From Thioclava sp. SK-1 (GTDB lineage Bacteria > Pseudomonadota > Alphaproteobacteria > Rhodobacterales > Rhodobacteraceae): DNA of 64,000 nucleotides. The DNA is taken from assembly GCF_001705665.1 (NCBI RefSeq), contig NZ_MDHA01000032.1, positions 124,001 through 188,000 on the forward strand, read 5' to 3'. The position numbers and the translations under genes were made by a program. The notes under the pieces were generated by a model. It was not told the DNA's origin, searched no databases, and was given only the letters and a program-made list of their open reading frames with translations. Shown one piece after another: positions 61,214 to 64,000 of this stretch; positions within the stretch are counted from its first letter, which is position 1, and every line of letters begins with the position of its first letter.

Positions 61214-61906
61214 ATGAGCCATCCAAAAGACTGTTTGATTGTATCGTTGATCTTGTCGCTGGCGGCGCTGTCGTCATCGTTGATTGCGGCGCATGACTTG
61301 CATGAACTTTTTGCAGAGGGGCAGGGGGTTGAACTTGTGACCGTCGTTCTGTTCGGCTTTGCGTTGGTCGTTTGGGCACGTACCAGCCCGGATCGGGTGC
61401 AAGGCTGGCATATCGCCACTATTCTTGCGCTGATGGCGATGCGGGAGATGGATTTTGACAAGCGCTTCACCTCAAACGGTGTTTTGCAACTGCGCCTGTA
61501 TACCGCTGATGGCCCACTGATCGAAAAGATCATCGGCCTGATTGTGATTGCGGTTATTTTGGCGGCGGTTTGGCGGTTAATCCGCCGTGATGTGGCGCCG
61601 TGGTTATTCGGGCTGCGGGCAGGCCGGTTACAGGCATGGTTGATGGTTGCGGCCTTTGGGCTGTTGGTCTTTGCCAAGGCGATTGACGGGATCGGCCGAA
61701 AGCTTGCACCGTTTGGGGTAGAGTTTTCACCACTGTTTGAAAGCCGTGCTGCACGTATTGAAGAGCTCTGCGAAATGCTTTTTGCGATCTTGATCGTTCA
61801 AATTATTGCGCTGGCATATCAGGGCCGGCGGCGGTGGCAAGCGAACCATAACGACACCCTGGCCATGGTCCCTGCATTCCACCCGATGGTGGGCCAGCGC
61901 AATTGA
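61214..61906 (+). CDS. membrane protein of unknown function
   Basis: 230 residues with five or so hydrophobic segments (about 8-24, 38-56, 67-75, 100-120, 140-155, 185-200). CDS begins MSHPKDCLIVSLIL with GGGAGG 7 bases upstream. Contains acidic MREMDFDKRFTSNG between segments. I do not recognise a family. Inner membrane location is inferred. Confidence 0.7.
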   Translation: MSHPKDCLIVSLILSLAALSSSLIAAHDLHELFAEGQGVELVTVVLFGFALVVWARTSPDRVQGWHIATILALMAMREMDFDKRFTSNGVLQLRLYTADGPLIEKIIGLIVIAVILAAVWRLIRRDVAPWLFGLRAGRLQAWLMVAAFGLLVFAKAIDGIGRKLAPFGVEFSPLFESRAARIEELCEMLFAILIVQIIALAYQGRRRWQANHNDTLAMVPAFHPMVGQRN

Positions 61907-62022
61907 TCTGACTGAAAAGCGGCGCTGCATGTCCGGTTTGCAGTGCCGCAGGTCGCCGTTGGACTTGTCCTTCGGGGGCGGGCCTGCGATATGAAGCGCA
62001 TTCGCGACTTGTGGAGCAGACC

Positions 62023-62328
62023 ATGACAGATCCGAACGATATTCACAGTATGACCGACCTGCGGTCACAGATTGACAGGTTGGATCGCCAGATCGTTGAC
62101 CTGCTTGCGTTTCGGATGCGTCACATTGACCGCGCAGCGCAGTTGAAACCTGCCGAAGGGCTGCCGGCCCGGATCAACGCACGGGTGGAAGATGTAGTTG
62201 CCAAGGTTCTTGCCCATGCCCAGAAGGCCGGGGCCGATATTGCGCTGACGGAGCGGATGTATCGGGATATGATAGAGACCTCGATCCTGCGCGAAGAAGT
62301 TGTTCTTGGAAAAGGAGATCCGCTATGA
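62023..62328 (+). CDS. chorismate mutase, AroQ type
   Basis: 101 residues, all-helical. Converts chorismate to prephenate (Phe/Tyr synthesis). [20 protein letters not shown] and the region [10 protein letters not shown] with conserved active-site residues match the AroQ class. ATG 62023 has GGAG 6 bases upstream; a GTG at 62011 is less supported. TGA overlaps the folD start by 4 bases. Confidence 0.88.
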   Translation: MTDPNDIHSMTDLRSQIDRLDRQIVDLLAFRMRHIDRAAQLKPAEGLPARINARVEDVVAKVLAHAQKAGADIALTERMYRDMIETSILREEVVLGKGDPL

Positions 62329-63227
62329 GCGCTCAGATCATTGACGGCAAAGCATTTGCAGCAACAGTCCGTGAAAAGGTGGCCAGCCATGTCAGCCGCC
62401 TGAAAGAGGTGCATGGCATCACACCGGGGTTGGCGGTTGTGTTGGTCGGGGATGATCCTGCATCCGAGGTCTATGTCCGCAACAAAGGCAAGCAGACGCT
62501 GGAATGTGGGATGAATTCCTATGAGCATAAGCTGCCCGATGACACGTCGGAGGCTGATCTTCTGGCGCTGGTGCAACAGCTGAATGCCGATCCGACGGTG
62601 CATGGTATCTTGGTGCAATTGCCGCTCCCAGATCATCTGGATAGTGATTTGGTGATCAACGCCATTGATCCGGCCAAGGATGTAGACGGGTTTCATATCT
62701 CAAACGTAGGATTGCTGAGCACGGGGCAAAAGGCGATGGTGCCTTGCACACCGCTTGGTTGCCTGATGATGCTGCGCCAACAGCATGGATCATTGTCGGG
62801 GCTGACAGCGGTGGTTGTGGGCCGGTCGAACATCGTGGGCAAGCCGATGGCGCAATTGCTGCTGCGCGATAGCTGCACGGTGACAATTGCACATTCGCGT
62901 ACGAAGAATATCGAAGAGCTGTGCCGCACCGCAGATATCGTTGTTGCCGCAGTGGGCCGGCCAGAGATGGTAACGGGGGATTGGATCAAGCCCGGTGCCA
63001 CGGTGATTGATGTCGGTATCAACCGGATCGCGGCACCAGAGCGCGGGCCGGAGAAAATGAAATTGGTCGGCGATGTTGAATTTGCATCGGCTTGTAGGGT
63101 TGCGGGCGCAATCACCCCGGTGCCGGGCGGCGTTGGGCCAATGACAATCGCGTGTTTGTTGGCCAATACTGTGACGGCCTGCGCACGGGCAAATGGCTTG
63201 CCGGAACCCGAAGGCCTGACCGCGTAA
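62325..63227 (+). CDS. folD: bifunctional methylenetetrahydrofolate dehydrogenase / cyclohydrolase
   Basis: 300 residues. Interconverts methylene- and formyl-tetrahydrofolate. Catalytic Tyr/Lys in [41 protein letters not shown] and [10 protein letters not shown] are all present. Coupled to chorismate mutase by the ATGA overlap. A T-rich terminator follows. Confidence 0.97.
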   Translation: MSAQIIDGKAFAATVREKVASHVSRLKEVHGITPGLAVVLVGDDPASEVYVRNKGKQTLECGMNSYEHKLPDDTSEADLLALVQQLNADPTVHGILVQLPLPDHLDSDLVINAIDPAKDVDGFHISNVGLLSTGQKAMVPCTPLGCLMMLRQQHGSLSGLTAVVVGRSNIVGKPMAQLLLRDSCTVTIAHSRTKNIEELCRTADIVVAAVGRPEMVTGDWIKPGATVIDVGINRIAAPERGPEKMKLVGDVEFASACRVAGAITPVPGGVGPMTIACLLANTVTACARANGLPEPEGLTA

Positions 63228-63259
63228 TTCACGGCTAGTGCATTGATTTTGAAAAATTT

Positions 63260-63294
63260 ACACCGCCATGCATTTGCTTGGCGGTGTGTTTTTA
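63260..63294 (+). terminator. terminator after folD
   Basis: ACACCGCCA (63260-63268) pairs with TGGCGGTGT (63279-63287), followed by GTTTTTATT. Confidence 0.9.
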
Positions 63295-63402
63295 TTGATT
63301 GGTCAAATAACTAAGAAGATCAGTGACTTGAACTAAGGGATAATTGCCTTCTGTGTGTAATTTCATTAACTAATCGATCTGACAGCTGTTGATGAAAGGC
63401 GG

Positions 63403-64000
63403 ATGGTGGAATTTTGGACGTTCTATAGACGGGCTTTGTTCAACCCCATGGTCGCATTGATGTGGCCACTGATGTCACTGCTGGGCGTTATCGGCGGCCC
63501 ATTCGGCACAAGCGATCTGCTAACCATTGGTCAACGTCTGATCTACTGGCCCATCATCATCTTGGTCGCATTTTTGGTTGGGTCTTTGTTGCGGGCGGTG
63601 CTGCGCGATGTGCTTGGGATCAAGCGCTATATTATCGAAGCGCCGCTTTTGTCGATTTTGGCGGCGTTGATCCTAGCCCCGCCCTATGATTTGTTCTTTC
63701 ACTGGTTGGCCGAAAATGATGAGGGGCTGCAGCCGGATTTGTTTGAAATCACGCTGTATATCTTCTTGGTTGCGATGATCAATTCGACATTGCGCCATGG
63801 TTTGTCCTTGGATCGTCCGACAAGCAGCGCAGCGGAGGCTACACCTGTTGCGGCACAGCGCGCGGCGGCTACCCCTGTGCAGGCCGCGTCTGAGCCAAGA
63901 CAAGAAACGCGCAATGACTCAGAGGATGTGCCCCCCGTCACGCCAGCAGAACCCAGATTGGTCGAACGGCTGGATCCTGACATGCGCGGCACGATTTTGC
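63403..64000 (+). CDS. membrane protein, probable N-terminal part of a membrane-anchored LytTR regulator (cut by window edge)
   Basis: 199 residues visible from ATG 63403 (AAAGG 3 bases upstream, so a GTG at 63406 is an alternative). Four hydrophobic segments (about 16-31, 45-66, 78-94, 115-130) are followed by a polar linker rich in Ala/Thr/Pro and then RLVERLDPDMRGTIL, which resembles the beginning of LytTR DNA-binding domains in roseobacters. The DNA-binding part lies outside, so the class is an inference. Follows folD after a terminator, so it has its own promoter. Confidence 0.6.
   Translation, partial: MVEFWTFYRRALFNPMVALMWPLMSLLGVIGGPFGTSDLLTIGQRLIYWPIIILVAFLVGSLLRAVLRDVLGIKRYIIEAPLLSILAALILAPPYDLFFHWLAENDEGLQPDLFEITLYIFLVAMINSTLRHGLSLDRPTSSAAEATPVAAQRAAATPVQAASEPRQETRNDSEDVPPVTPAEPRLVERLDPDMRGTIL

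Overview
The window looks like chromosomal DNA of an alphaproteobacterium of the Rhodobacterales (Roseobacter/Rhodobacter group). The evidence is gene order and content: a suc operon (sucC-sucD-lipoprotein-sucA-sucB-MAPEG genes-lpd) next to mdh, followed by an ethylmalonyl-CoA pathway pair (malyl-CoA thioesterase/lyase family and mesaconyl-CoA hydratase) leading into sdhCDA-x-sdhB, then tol-pal-tilS-ftsH. The FYDLN-acid protein, the 41-residue L36, a two-lipoyl SucB and moderately high GC fit the same group. No phage, insertion sequence, integron or CRISPR array is visible. The window is almost entirely core genome.

Layout. 1-16 kb: the start of ileS (cut by the left edge), a FadH-type dienoyl-CoA reductase, a LysR regulator, an OmpA/GNAT/CinA-like operon, map, a stand-alone receiver protein, rsmD, a ferredoxin reductase, a peroxiredoxin, pterin dehydratase, MscS, and small metabolic genes. 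16-20 kb: rpmJ, tRNA-Val(GAC), N-formylglutamate amidohydrolase, dinB, the FYDLN protein, a YgjP-type metallohydrolase. 20-27 kb: a GntR/FCD regulator, then a nitrogen cluster nirB-nirD-fnt-(PP2C phosphatase/Ser-Thr kinase fusion)-cynS. 27-50 kb: the TCA region. 50-60 kb: ybgC-tolQRAB-pal-cpoB-tilS-ftsH. 60-64 kb: MOSC protein, a membrane protein, chorismate mutase, folD and the start of a membrane-anchored protein that is probably a LytTR regulator (cut by the right edge).

Main new observation. A 10-bp palindrome, TGTGATCACA, occurs perfectly or near-perfectly in three places that make sense together: upstream of and close to the start of the GntR gene at 20102 (autoregulation-type position), as a pair 21 bp apart upstream of sucC (37791-37821), and as a pair 20 bp apart upstream of sdhC (44388-44417). 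I saw it in no other intergenic region. This predicts that the GntR protein senses a metabolite and controls 2-oxoglutarate dehydrogenase/succinyl-CoA synthetase and succinate dehydrogenase together. The sdh promoter region also has a LacI-like palindrome.

Other points of note: an in-frame fusion of a glycosyltransferase to a lipoprotein-like tail inserted between sdhA and sdhB; a lipoprotein gene with a TTG start between sucD and sucA; strong intercistronic hairpins inside both TCA operons; an atypical kinase domain (HQD, no glycine loop) fused to PP2C in the nitrite/cyanate cluster; a heat-shock-like promoter before ftsH. Start codons were chosen by Shine-Dalgarno spacing and family N-termini; several differ from the longest open frame.
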